NCBI GenBank assembly: GCA_020425485.1
Contig: JAGQRL010000211.1
Span: 1 to 12,026 of the forward strand
Origin: Rhodospirillaceae bacterium
GTDB lineage: Bacteria > Pseudomonadota > Alphaproteobacteria > DSM-16000 > Inquilinaceae
DNA length: 12,026 bases
Reading direction: 5' to 3'
Shown here: in pieces, positions 6,052-12,026 of the stretch
Numbering within the stretch: the stretch's first letter is position 1
Layout of the letters: each line of letters begins with the position of its first letter
The notes under the pieces: model-generated
Databases searched by the model: none
The model's input: only the letters and a program-made list of their open reading frames with translations
Told to the model about the DNA's origin: nothing
Translations under genes and position numbers: made by a program

Positions 6052-6825
6052 ATGCCCTACGAAAACCTGATCGCGGAAAAGCGGGGGGCCGTGGCCCTGA
6101 TCACGCTCAACCGCCCGAAGGCGCTCAACGCGCTCAACGCCGCCCTCATCGACGAGCTGAGCCAGGCCCTGCTGGGCTACGACGATGACGACGAGGTCGG
6201 CTGCATCGTCCTCACCGGGTCGGAAAAGGCGTTCGCCGCCGGTGCCGACATCAAGGAGATGGCCACCAAGACCTTCACCGAGGCCTTCGGCGACAACTTC
6301 ATCCTGAGCTGGCAGACCCTGTCGAGCATCCGCAAGCCGGTGATCGCCGCGGTGGCGGGCTATGCGCTGGGCGGCGGCTGCGAGCTGGCGATGATGTGCG
6401 ATTTCATCATCGCCGCCGACAATGCCAAGTTCGGCCAGCCCGAGATCAATCTGGGCGTCATCGCCGGCATTGGCGGCACCCAGCGCCTGACCCGTTTCGT
6501 CGGCAAGTCCAAGGCCATGGAGATGTGCCTGACCGGCCGCATGATGGACGCCGCGGAAGCCGAACGGGCCGGGCTGGTGAGCCGCGTGGTGCCCACCGCC
6601 GACCTGGTGGACGAGGCGCTGAAGGTGGCCAACCGCATCGCCGACATGTCGCGGCCCATGGTGCTGATGGCCAAGGAGGCGGTGAACCGCGCCTATGAAA
6701 GCACGCTGGCCGAAGGCGTGCTGTTCGAGCGCCGGCTGTTCCACGCCACCTTCGCCACCGAGGACCAGAAGGAAGGCATGGCCGCCTTCGCCGAGAAGCG
6801 CCAGCCGGACTTCAAGAACCGCTAG
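6052..6825 (+). CDS. Enoyl-CoA hydratase (crotonase family)
   Basis: Predicted to hydrate trans-2-enoyl-CoA to 3-hydroxyacyl-CoA in fatty-acid beta-oxidation. The 257 residues are typical. The oxyanion-hole segments are AFAAGADIKEM at 60-70 and AGYALGGGCELAMMCD at 102-117. Both catalytic glutamates of true hydratases are present: Glu111 in GGGCELA and Glu131 in GQPEINLGVIAGIGGTQRL. The C-terminal stretch EGMAAFAEKRQPDFKNR closes the family pattern. The ATG has GGAGG 10 bases upstream. The gene sits between mutM and rpsT as in other alphaproteobacteria, a positional link whose functional meaning is unclear. Substrate chain length cannot be inferred. Confidence 0.96.
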   Translation: MPYENLIAEKRGAVALITLNRPKALNALNAALIDELSQALLGYDDDDEVGCIVLTGSEKAFAAGADIKEMATKTFTEAFGDNFILSWQTLSSIRKPVIAAVAGYALGGGCELAMMCDFIIAADNAKFGQPEINLGVIAGIGGTQRLTRFVGKSKAMEMCLTGRMMDAAEAERAGLVSRVVPTADLVDEALKVANRIADMSRPMVLMAKEAVNRAYESTLAEGVLFERRLFHATFATEDQKEGMAAFAEKRQPDFKNR

Positions 6826-6901
6826 GCATCCGAGGGCGGTTGCGGCGTGCGGGTGGCGCAGGGCGGCCCCGCGCCGCTCCCCTGGCTGGCGCCGAAAGAC
6901 C

Positions 6902-6930
6902 TTGACGGATCGGGGGTTGGGCAGTATCTC
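6902..6930 (+). promoter_or_regulatory. rpsT promoter
   Basis: TTGACG (6902-6907), a spacer of exactly 17 bases and TATCTC (6925-6930) form a good housekeeping promoter. The start near 6937 would leave a leader of about 34 bases, GC-rich just after the -10, as is common for ribosomal-protein genes. Confidence 0.7.
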
Positions 6931-6970
6931 CCCCGCTTCCATCGATCTTGCTCAGTCCGCAGGGGGCGGT

Positions 6971-7240
6971 ATGGCGAACCATAAGTCCGCGGAGAAGCGC
7001 ATCCGCCGTAACGCAGTCCGCGCCACGGTCAATCATGCGCGTCTGTCGCGTATCCGGACCTACGTGAAGAAGGTCGAGGTGGCCCTCCAGGGCGGCGATG
7101 CCGCGGAGGCCTCTGCTGCCCTGCGCGCAGCCCAGCCGGAAATCCAGCGGGGCGTGAGCAAGGGGGTGTTGCATCGCAACACCGCGGCGCGCAAGATCTC
7201 CCGCCTGAACAAGCGCGTACGCAGCCTGTCTGCGTCGTGA
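6971..7240 (+). CDS. rpsT: 30S ribosomal protein S20
   Basis: Primary 16S rRNA-binding protein of the small ribosomal subunit. It has 89 residues, is rich in Lys, Arg and Ala, and predicted to be helical. It begins MANHKSAEKRIRRN and ends with HRNTAARKISRLNKRVRSL, both characteristic of S20. The start is fixed by MANHKSA; AGGGGGCGGT precedes the ATG. The frame also stays open upstream, which is a shadow of the hydratase end. It has its own promoter (6902-6930) and a terminator directly after the stop, so it is probably transcribed alone. Its place just ahead of dnaA is conserved in alphaproteobacteria. Confidence 0.97.
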   Translation: MANHKSAEKRIRRNAVRATVNHARLSRIRTYVKKVEVALQGGDAAEASAALRAAQPEIQRGVSKGVLHRNTAARKISRLNKRVRSLSAS

Positions 7241-7247
7241 GGTCGCA

Positions 7248-7267
7248 GCCCTGTCCAGGGCGCTTTT
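7248..7267 (+). terminator. Rho-independent terminator of rpsT
   Basis: GCCCT, loop GTCC, AGGGC followed by GCTTTT, starting 7 bases after the rpsT stop. The stem can extend by one more C-G-type pair (GCCCTG/CAGGGC). Confidence 0.75.
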
Positions 7268-7344
7268 CGTACGAGTGTACGTTGCTTGCGCGGGCATCCT
7301 TCTGGGGTCCGCGGGTGTGGCTTTGACCTTTCGATAGGTGCGCA

Positions 7345-7361
7345 GGGGCGTTTTCCGCCCC
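7345..7361 (+). repeat. Hairpin overlapping repeat copy 3
   Basis: GGGGCG (7345-7350), loop TTTTC, CGCCCC (7356-7361). The right arm is the start of the third 12-base repeat copy (7357-7368). Confidence 0.4.
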
Positions 7362-7368
7362 CTCGCGA
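7357..7368 (+). repeat. 12-base intergenic repeat, copy 3
   Basis: GCCCCCTCGCGA, followed by AGTG, 117 bases after the rpsT stop. Same strand and same intergenic setting as copies 1 and 2; shares an extra A with copy 1. Confidence 0.6.
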
Positions 7369-7401
7369 AGTGTCACGGATTTGTACCAGAAATGCAGCAT
7401 T

Positions 7402-7425
7402 CCTGCCGGTTGCACGACCGGCGGG
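7402..7425 (+). other. 9-bp GC-rich hairpin
   Basis: CCTGCCGGT (7402-7410) pairs with ACCGGCGGG (7417-7425) including one G-T pair, around the loop TGCACG. It is the most stable simple hairpin in the rpsT–dnaA gap. Confidence 0.5.
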
Positions 7426-7443
7426 TGCGCCGAATCGCGCGCG

Positions 7444-7476
7444 GTTCCGGCTCACGGGAACGAATTTTGCTTTTTT
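7444..7476 (+). terminator. Terminator-like hairpin with T-rich tail, no gene upstream
   Basis: GTTCC (7444-7448) pairs with GGAAC (7457-7461) and is followed by GAATTTTGCTTTTTT. The tail is the longest T-rich run in the window. The stem is short. No coding gene ends nearby, since rpsT already has a terminator about 180 bases upstream. Confidence 0.4.
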
Positions 7477-7597
7477 GGGTACCCCCAATCAGGGCGGTTG
7501 CCACAAGTCGGCCCTCTGACTAAGGTACCAGAAGGCCGAGGGCGGTGGTTGATTTACTGCGCCGCAGAAAGCTCAAAGTGACTTTCCGAACCGCGCG

Positions 7598-7636
7598 AGA
7601 AATAAGTTAAATACAAGAACAAGAAAAACAAAAAGC
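7598..7636 (+). other. A-rich stretch upstream of dnaA
   Basis: About 39 bases that are strongly A-rich on the + strand, with very few G or C, in an otherwise GC-rich window. It could melt easily or act as an upstream promoter element; a TTGACA follows at 7654-7659 but has no -10 at a usable spacing. Confidence 0.5.
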
Positions 7637-7662
7637 GCGTTGTAATGATTTGCTTGACATAG

Positions 7663-7686
7663 GGCTTCAACGCTTGAACCGAAGCC
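7663..7686. repeat. Nested inverted repeat upstream of dnaA
   Basis: GGCTTC (7663-7668) and GAAGCC (7681-7686) are inverted repeats. Inside, TTCAA (7666-7670) and TTGAA (7674-7678) form a second pair around CGC. Likely a protein-binding site or a hairpin; the partner is unknown. Confidence 0.45.
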
Positions 7687-7799
7687 TAGGACGCAGGGGA
7701 TGGGGGCGAGTATGGAATCTTCTTTAGTGCCATATCATCTTGGCATTTCGTATTGGGCAACCCTGGGCGGTTGCATGGCCCCCGCTGGCGTCACATCGA

Positions 7800-7829
7800 T
7801 TGATACGGAATTGTTGCACGCCCTATAGC
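7800..7829 (+). promoter_or_regulatory. Probable dnaA promoter
   Basis: TTGATA (7800-7805), an 18-base spacer and TATAGC (7824-7829) are the best promoter match ahead of dnaA. The start near 7836 would give a leader of about 98 bases ending in the hairpin over the ribosome binding site. Confidence 0.5.
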
Positions 7830-7906
7830 AGCCCTTCCGGACCATGTTGACCGTGCGGGCCTGACCACTCCGGTCCGCGACATTCGCAAAGTTAGGTCTG
7901 AGAAGG

Positions 7907-7923
7907 CCGTACGTACCGTACGG
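7907..7923 (+). promoter_or_regulatory. Hairpin overlapping the dnaA ribosome binding site
   Basis: CCGTACG, loop TAC, CGTACGG is a perfect 7-bp inverted repeat. Its last two bases are the start of the GGAGGGG ribosome binding site (7922-7928) of the GTG at 7934, so the folded RNA would limit access to it. As DNA, each arm also contains the palindrome CGTACG. Confidence 0.6.
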
Positions 7924-7933
7924 AGGGGCGAGC

Positions 7934-9397
7934 GTGTCTTTGGACGATGGCACCGACGGGCAATGGCAACGCGTACGTGACCGCTTGCGCGAGGAAATCG
8001 GCGAAGCGGCCTTCCGGAGCTGGGTTCGCCCGCTGACCCTGGACGGGGTTGTGGACGGCGAAGCCCGCATCGCGGCCCCGTCGGCCTTCATGCGCGATTG
8101 GGTGGCCAACCACTACCGCGACAAGCTGGTGCTGATGTGGGCCATGGAGAATGGCGACGTCCGCTCGGTGGAGATCGTGGTGGCGCCGGACGCCGCGGCG
8201 TTCGAAACGGGGCCGGTGGACGCCACCGGGCCGGTGCGCCGGCATGCGGCACTGGACATGGACGGGATGACGGTGTCCCGCTCCGCCGCCATCACCCGGC
8301 CGCCGGAGATCGCCCGCATCACCGGCAGCCCGCCGGACGGCCACGGCCCGACCGACGACGGCGACTCCCTCAACCTGATCCAGGGCCCGCTCGATCCGCG
8401 CTTCACCTTCGATGCCTTCGTCGTCGGCAAGCCCAACGAATTCGCCCACGCCGCCGCCCGCCGGGTGGCCGAGGGCGAGGCGGTGTCCTTCAACCCGCTG
8501 TTCCTCTATGGCGGGGTCGGGCTGGGCAAGACCCACCTGATGCACGCCATTGCCTGGCATCTGCGCCGGGCGCGGCCGGACCGCCGGGTGCTCTACCTGT
8601 CGGCCGAGAAGTTCATGTACCAGTTCATCCGCGCCCTGCGGTTCAAGGACACCATGAACTTCAAGCAGATGTTCCGCTCCGTCGACGTGCTGATGATCGA
8701 CGACGTGCAGTTCATCAGCGGCAAGGAAGCCACCCAGGAGGAGTTCTTCCACACCTTCAACGCGCTGGTGGACGAGAACCGGCAGGTGGTGGTGTCGGCC
8801 GACAAGTCGCCGACCCAGCTCGACATCGAGGACCGGCTGAAGTCGCGCCTCGGCTGGGGGCTGGTGGCGGATATCCACCCCACCAACTACGAACTTCGGC
8901 TCGGCATCCTGCATTCCAAGGCGGAAAAGCTGCCGGTGCGGGCGCCCGACAAGGTGCTAGAATTCCTCGCCCACCGCCTCAGCGCCAATGTGCGCGAGCT
9001 GGAGGGCGCGCTCAACCGGCTGGCCGCCCATGCCGAGCTGGTGGGCCGGCCGATCACGCTGGACTCCACCCAGGAACTGCTGGCCGACGTGCTGCGCGCC
9101 AGCGACCGCCGGGTGACCATCGACGAGATCCAGAAGGCGGTGGCCAGCCATTTTCGCATCAAGGTCAGCGACATGCATTCGGCCCGGCGGGCCCGGGCGG
9201 TGGCCCGGCCGCGCCAGGTAGCCATGTGGCTGTGCAAGCAGCTCACCCCCCGCTCGCTGCCGGAAATCGGCCGCAAGTTCGGCGGCCGCGACCACACCAC
9301 GGTGATGCATGCGGTGCGCAAGATCGAAGAGCTGAGCGCCACAGACGCCAGCTTCGCCGAAGACCTGGAGCTGCTGCGCCGCACCCTGGAAGGCTGA
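7934..9397 (+). CDS. dnaA: Chromosomal replication initiator protein DnaA
   Basis: Initiator ATPase that binds DnaA boxes and opens the chromosomal origin. The 487 residues show all four domains. Domain I (about 1-85) contains WQRVRDRLREEIGEAAFRSW with the conserved Trp30. Domain II is a variable linker to about 150. Domain III is AAA+, with Walker A GGVGLGKT at 193-200, Walker B VLMIDD at 252-257, a sensor-1 region near 285-293 and sensor-2 Arg354 in ANVRELEG. Domain IV binds DNA, with the signature GRDHTTVMHAVRKIEEL at 451-467. The GTG start follows GGAGGGG and gives the family's normal N terminus. Downstream there is no dnaN or recF, which fits alphaproteobacteria where these genes are apart. 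Confidence 0.98.
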   Translation: MSLDDGTDGQWQRVRDRLREEIGEAAFRSWVRPLTLDGVVDGEARIAAPSAFMRDWVANHYRDKLVLMWAMENGDVRSVEIVVAPDAAAFETGPVDATGPVRRHAALDMDGMTVSRSAAITRPPEIARITGSPPDGHGPTDDGDSLNLIQGPLDPRFTFDAFVVGKPNEFAHAAARRVAEGEAVSFNPLFLYGGVGLGKTHLMHAIAWHLRRARPDRRVLYLSAEKFMYQFIRALRFKDTMNFKQMFRSVDVLMIDDVQFISGKEATQEEFFHTFNALVDENRQVVVSADKSPTQLDIEDRLKSRLGWGLVADIHPTNYELRLGILHSKAEKLPVRAPDKVLEFLAHRLSANVRELEGALNRLAAHAELVGRPITLDSTQELLADVLRASDRRVTIDEIQKAVASHFRIKVSDMHSARRARAVARPRQVAMWLCKQLTPRSLPEIGRKFGGRDHTTVMHAVRKIEELSATDASFAEDLELLRRTLEG

Positions 9398-9431
9398 AAC
9401 GGCCTCGCCTGCGCGGTCTCGGCCACGCCCC

Positions 9432-9479
9432 CACCCGGCCGCCCAACGACAGCATGCCGATTGGCCGGCCGGCCGGGTG
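9432..9479 (+). terminator. 10-bp inverted repeat after dnaA
   Basis: CACCCGGCCG (9432-9441) pairs perfectly with CGGCCGGGTG (9470-9479) around a 28-base loop. It lies between the convergent dnaA and OmpA-family genes, where a terminator is expected. A self-complementary GGCCGGCCGGCC (9463-9474) overlaps the right arm. Confidence 0.45.
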
Positions 9480-9490
9480 CCCCCCTGGGA

Positions 9491-9505
9491 GCGCCCCGGA
9501 GGCGC
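9491..9505 (-). terminator. Hairpin just after the OmpA-family stop
   Basis: GCGCC, loop of five, GGCGC, starting 5 bases beyond the stop on the − strand. It is GC-rich without a T run; it probably ends or protects the transcript. Confidence 0.4.
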
Positions 9506-9509
9506 CCCC

Positions 9510-10430
9510 TCAGTAGGCGACGATCACCACCTCCACCCGGCGGTTGCGGGTGCGGTTCTCATCGCTGTCATTGGGCACCGTCGGGCGGCTTTCCCCGTAG
9601 CCGACGATCTCCACCGCCATGGCCGGCAGGCCGGCGTGCTGGATGAGGAACTCGCCGACGCTGCTGGCGCGCTCCACCGATAGCTGCTGGTTGTAGGCAT
9701 CCGACCCGGTGTCGTCGGTGTGGCCTTCCACCAGCAGGCGGGCGTTGCCGTAGCGGGCGATATCGGCGGCCAGCTCGGCCAGCACCGCTTCGGCTTCCGG
9801 CCGCAGGTCTGAGTGGTCGACATCGAACAGCACGGAGCTGTCCAGCACCACCCGGCGGCCAGCGCCGATGGCGCCCACGGCATCGATGTCCGCCCCCGGC
9901 CACTGGCCATGGCAGGTTTCCCGCAGGTCGGTCAGGCGCACCAGGCTGAAGCTGTCGGCCACGTCCACATGCCCCGCCAGGTCCACCGCGGCAACCGCAC
10001 CGCTGATGCGCCCCAGCTCCACCCAGAACTCCCCATCGCCGGAAATGGCCAGTTCGGTCGCTTCCACCGCCGGGCCGATCTCGAAGATGAAGAGGTCGGG
10101 CCCGTCCACGTCGACCAGGGCGTTGTCGGTGAAGCGCAGCTCCAGCACGCCGCCGCAGCCCAGGGTGAGGTAGTTGTCGTCCACCGTGTCCACGTAGTCG
10201 GGCGGCCCCAGCACCTCTTCGGGGATGCTCTCATCCGGCCCGGAGGCGGGATCGCCGGGGGTGAAGGACACCACCTCGTCGGCAAACGAGATGTCGCCCA
10301 GCGGGAAGTGCACCTCGCCGCCGCGGCCATCGGGGTAGACGGCAGGGGTCTGGGCGCCCGCGGGCAAGCCCATCAGGCCCGCAGCCAGCACTCCTGCCAG
10401 CACGGATAGGGTCGGGATGGGACGGATCAT
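9510..10430 (-). CDS. OmpA-family outer-membrane/peptidoglycan-associated protein
   Basis: Exported protein of 306 residues. Residues 1-26 are a signal peptide ending AGA before Gln27. Residues about 45-188 form an acidic N-terminal domain (SFADEVVSFTPGD, EEVLGPPDYVDT, LTLGCGGVLELRFTDN, DGPDLFIFEIGP, PGADIDAVGAIG) seen ahead of OmpA domains in some proteobacterial proteins; its function is unknown to me. Residues about 193-306 are an OmpA-like peptidoglycan-binding domain, with VEGHTDDTGSDAYNQQLSVE at 234-253, RASSV at 254-258 and ENRTRNRRVEVVI at 291-303. The expected binding Asp and Arg lie in the TDDTGS and ERA segments. There is no beta-barrel. It probably tethers the envelope to the cell wall. 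The ATG follows GGAG, which is buried in the 10435-10467 inverted repeat. It is downstream of trxA but separated by a terminator. Confidence 0.92.
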   Translation of the reverse strand: MIRPIPTLSVLAGVLAAGLMGLPAGAQTPAVYPDGRGGEVHFPLGDISFADEVVSFTPGDPASGPDESIPEEVLGPPDYVDTVDDNYLTLGCGGVLELRFTDNALVDVDGPDLFIFEIGPAVEATELAISGDGEFWVELGRISGAVAAVDLAGHVDVADSFSLVRLTDLRETCHGQWPGADIDAVGAIGAGRRVVLDSSVLFDVDHSDLRPEAEAVLAELAADIARYGNARLLVEGHTDDTGSDAYNQQLSVERASSVGEFLIQHAGLPAMAVEIVGYGESRPTVPNDSDENRTRNRRVEVVIVAY

Positions 10431-10434
10431 GGAA

Positions 10435-10467
10435 GGCTCCGTTCGGCTGCACTGCTCGAACGGAGCC
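10435..10467 (-). promoter_or_regulatory. 11-bp inverted repeat covering the OmpA-family ribosome binding site
   Basis: GGCTCCGTTCG and CGAACGGAGCC are perfect inverted repeats with an 11-base loop, ending 4 bases before the ATG at 10430. The GGAG ribosome binding site lies inside the stem. It is the longest perfect inverted repeat I found in the window. Confidence 0.7.
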
Positions 10468-10481
10468 TAGAGATTTCCAAT

Positions 10482-10510
10482 TTGCGGGGGAACCCTTCGG
10501 CCCCCCGCAA
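10482..10510 (-). terminator. Terminator-type hairpin after trxA
   Basis: TTGCGGGGG (10482-10490) pairs perfectly with CCCCCGCAA (10502-10510) around an 11-base loop, 14 bases beyond the trxA stop. The following bases on the − strand are moderately AT-rich but not a T run. Confidence 0.65.
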
Positions 10511-10524
10511 TCGGACGCGGGCCG

Positions 10525-10848
10525 CTACAGGTTGGACTCAACCCACTTGTACAGCTCGCTCTTGGGCAGCGCGCCGATCTTCTGGGCCGCCACCACGCCG
10601 TCCTTGAACAGCAGCAAGGTGGGAATGCCCCGCACGCCGTAGCGCGACGGCGTCACCGGGTTGTCGTCGATATTGACCTTGGCGACGGTCAGCGCCCCGT
10701 CCTTGTCCGCGGCGAGGTCCTGCAGCGCTGGCGCGATTGCCTTGCAGGGCCCGCACCATTCCGCCCAGAAGTCCACCAGCACCGGTTGGCTGGCGTTGAG
10801 GACGTCGGTCTCGAAGCTGGAGTCGGATACGGCTTTGGGTGTCGACAT
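10525..10848 (-). CDS. trxA: Thioredoxin
   Basis: Cytoplasmic dithiol oxidoreductase that reduces disulfides in ribonucleotide reductase, methionine sulfoxide reductases and other targets. The 107 residues carry the classical active site WCGPC at 31-35, the buried Asp26 (LVDFWAEW), Lys57 and the cis-Pro76 in GIPTLLLF. The ATG at 10848 is chosen because AAGGGG precedes it closely and it gives the usual thioredoxin length; an ATG at 10896 would add 16 residues unlike the family. It lies 120 bases downstream of addA on the same strand, an arrangement common in alphaproteobacteria, but the gap is wide enough for its own promoter. Confidence 0.97.
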   Translation of the reverse strand: MSTPKAVSDSSFETDVLNASQPVLVDFWAEWCGPCKAIAPALQDLAADKDGALTVAKVNIDDNPVTPSRYGVRGIPTLLLFKDGVVAAQKIGALPKSELYKWVESNL

Positions 10849-10968
10849 GGTGGCCCCTTCCTGGTCCAGCACGTGCGGAGACATTCCCGGTCTCAACCAT
10901 CGGCCGGGGCTAGCCCGCCGTGCTGCATGTTTTCTGAAGCAAAGATTAGGGAGCGTCTCGGCGCCCGG
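10849..10968 (-). other. addA–trxA spacer with a palindrome
   Basis: The 120 bases contain the 10-base palindrome GGGCTAGCCC at 10907-10916. I could not assign a -35/-10 pair with confidence, nor a terminator for addA. Confidence 0.35.
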
Positions 10969-12026
10969 TCAAGCTGGCGCCCATCGATCAAGGGCGGCAT
11001 CGGAGAGTTGCATTACGCGCGCACCGTCGGTCCACACAAGGGCGCAGGCCACTTCGCGGCCGGGATAGATGGCCCGGAGGGCCGCGCGGTAGATGGCCAT
11101 CTGCCGCAGATAGGCGGCGGCAGTTTCGCCCTCGGTGGCCGGTGGCGGCCGGTTGGTCTTGTAGTCCAGCACGATCACCCGGTCATCCAGAACCGCCAGC
11201 CGGTCCACCTGCCCGGCCACCGCCTGGCCACCGACCACGCCGACGACCGGCACCTCCGCCCGGCTGCCGGGCCCGAAGGCGGCTGCCAGGCCGGGATGGG
11301 CGAGCACGCCGAGCGCTTCGTCCACCAGCGCTTCGGGATCCGCCCAGCCGGGGGCCGTGCGGGTGAGGTAGGCAAGCCCCCAGTCTGCCCGCCGGTCTGC
11401 GGGGATTTCCGGCAGGCGTTGCAGCAGGGCGTGCAGCAGCAGGCCGCGGCGGAAGCGCCGGGTGGGCAGGCCGTCGAGCGGCGAGCGCACCGGCGGGTCG
11501 CCCTCTTCGGGCCGCGAGGGCGCCAGGGGCCGCGGCGGTTCCGGCTCCGGTTCCGGCGGGCGGAACAGCCAGTCCTCTGGCGCGGCCTCCTCCCGCCCCT
11601 CCGTCTGCTGCTTGCTGTCTGCCGGCACCTGCTGGGCGCAGATGTAGCGGCGCACTCTCAGCCCGTCCGCTGCCGTCAGCGTTTCCACCCCGTCCAGCCG
11701 GTCGAGCCCGTCGGCACACAGGTCGTGCCAGTTGTTCTGACGTTTCTTCGGAGGCGAGCCGTTGCGGTGGCCGCAAACGTACAGCCGGTCCTCCGCCCGG
11801 GTGAGGGCGACGTAGAGCTGCCGGCGGTATTCCGCATCGCGCCGCTCGGCCGCCGCGGTGGCCAGGCCGGCCGAGGCGGGGTCGCGCAGCTCCGCCCGCG
11901 GCGCCCACAGGGGCGGGGCGGCGGGATAGTCGGGCCACTGCACCGCGTCCGTGCGGTCGGGCTTCTGCAAAGCGCCGGCGAGGATGACGATGGGCGCCTG
12001 CAGCCCCTTGGCGGCGTGCACCGTCA
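10969..12026 (-). CDS. addA: Double-strand-break repair helicase/nuclease AddA, C-terminal part
   Basis: Helicase-nuclease subunit of the AddAB complex, which resects double-strand breaks for RecA-dependent repair. Only the last 352 residues or so are in the window; the frame runs off the right edge. The helicase part shows TVHAAKGLQAPIVIL (motif V type) at the edge and RRQLYVALTRAEDRLYVCG (motif VI). A Pro/Glu-rich linker follows (RPPEPEPEPPRPL), then the RecB-type nuclease domain: GLLLHALLQRLPE, then AGQVDRLAVLDDRVIVLDYKT with the Asp and Lys of the catalytic core, then YLRQMAIYRAAL. The stop at 10969-10971 gives a normal C terminus. trxA follows, as in many alphaproteobacteria. Confidence 0.95.
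   Translation of the reverse strand, partial: TVHAAKGLQAPIVILAGALQKPDRTDAVQWPDYPAAPPLWAPRAELRDPASAGLATAAAERRDAEYRRQLYVALTRAEDRLYVCGHRNGSPPKKRQNNWHDLCADGLDRLDGVETLTAADGLRVRRYICAQQVPADSKQQTEGREEAAPEDWLFRPPEPEPEPPRPLAPSRPEEGDPPVRSPLDGLPTRRFRRGLLLHALLQRLPEIPADRRADWGLAYLTRTAPGWADPEALVDEALGVLAHPGLAAAFGPGSRAEVPVVGVVGGQAVAGQVDRLAVLDDRVIVLDYKTNRPPPATEGETAAAYLRQMAIYRAALRAIYPGREVACALVWTDGARVMQLSDAALDRWAPA

Larger units (their letters stand above)
7268..7933. other. rpsT–dnaA intergenic region, inverted-repeat rich
   Basis: Nearly 670 bases without a convincing protein gene; the short open frames have no ribosome binding sites and low-complexity translations. It holds CGTAC-gagt-GTACG at 7268-7281, a stem GGGGCG/CGCCCC at 7345-7361, a strong hairpin at 7402-7425, a T-rich tail at 7463-7476, alternative stems around 7507-7545, an A-rich stretch at 7598-7636, an inverted repeat at 7663-7686, a likely dnaA promoter at 7800-7829 and a hairpin at 7907-7923. 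I searched both strands by eye for the DnaA box TTATCCACA and saw none with fewer than about three mismatches. It is therefore a regulatory region of dnaA, perhaps with a small RNA; an origin is not supported. Confidence 0.5.

Noticed and set aside
7286..7581. Short + strand frames between rpsT and dnaA
   Set aside because: No ribosome binding sites, no recognisable domains, and they cross the hairpins and T-rich terminator-like tail.
7654..7682. TTGACA as a dnaA -35 element
   Set aside because: The -10 position at 16-18 bases spacing reads AACCGA or similar, unlike a -10 box.
7673..7700. Heat-shock sigma-32 promoter at CTTGAA before dnaA
   Set aside because: No CCCCAT-like -10 element at suitable spacing; CTTGAA is part of an inverted repeat.
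7432..7719. GANTC methylation sites (7432, 7715) upstream of dnaA
   Set aside because: Two sites in nearly 700 bases is about what base composition predicts, and neither lies in the predicted promoter.
7735..8109. 124-codon − strand frame across the dnaA promoter and start
   Set aside because: It overlaps dnaA antisense, has no ribosome binding site and a Ser/Arg-rich composition typical of shadow frames.
8098..9516. 472-codon + strand frame overlapping dnaA
   Set aside because: Gly/Ala/Arg/Pro-rich shadow in another frame of a clear dnaA gene.

Overview
The window is GC-rich, bacterial and almost entirely coding. Protein families and gene order point to an alphaproteobacterium, probably of the Rhodospirillales type. 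The order ubiE / mutM / enoyl-CoA hydratase / rpsT / dnaA and the pair addA–trxA are both familiar from that class. No mobile element, CRISPR array, tRNA or rRNA is visible. The window is cut at both ends: it begins inside an Ala/Pro-rich gene read leftward and ends inside addA, also read leftward.

Layout. 1-279 (−): start of an Ala/Pro/Lys-rich protein of unknown function. 498-1460 (+): DUF2332 protein. 1552-2526 (+): cbiB/cobD, a cobalamin-synthesis membrane protein standing alone. 2621-3457 (+): secreted alpha/beta hydrolase of the polyhydroxybutyrate-depolymerase/LpqC type. 3521-3883 (−): small SpeD-like pyruvoyl decarboxylase homologue in a locally less GC-rich patch, with its own clear promoter and a 12-bp palindrome near the predicted transcript start. 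4134-4904 (−): ubiE, divergent from mutM (4987-5829, +). 6052-6825 (+): enoyl-CoA hydratase. 6971-7240 (+): rpsT, with a good promoter and a terminator. 7241-7933: a 693-base gap rich in inverted repeats. 7934-9397 (+): dnaA. 9510-10430 (−): OmpA-family envelope protein. 10525-10848 (−): trxA. 10969-12026 (−): C-terminal part of addA.

Most genes are conserved housekeeping functions: replication initiation, ribosome assembly, oxidative DNA repair, recombination repair, quinone synthesis and thiol redox. The accessory interest lies in the speD-like gene, in two hairpins that cover the ribosome binding sites of dnaA and of the OmpA-family gene, in a 12-base sequence repeated three times between genes, and in a mutM product whose zinc-finger Cys is replaced by Arg. 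I did not find a convincing new multi-gene system. No good DnaA boxes were found in the rpsT–dnaA gap, so calling it oriC is not supported.
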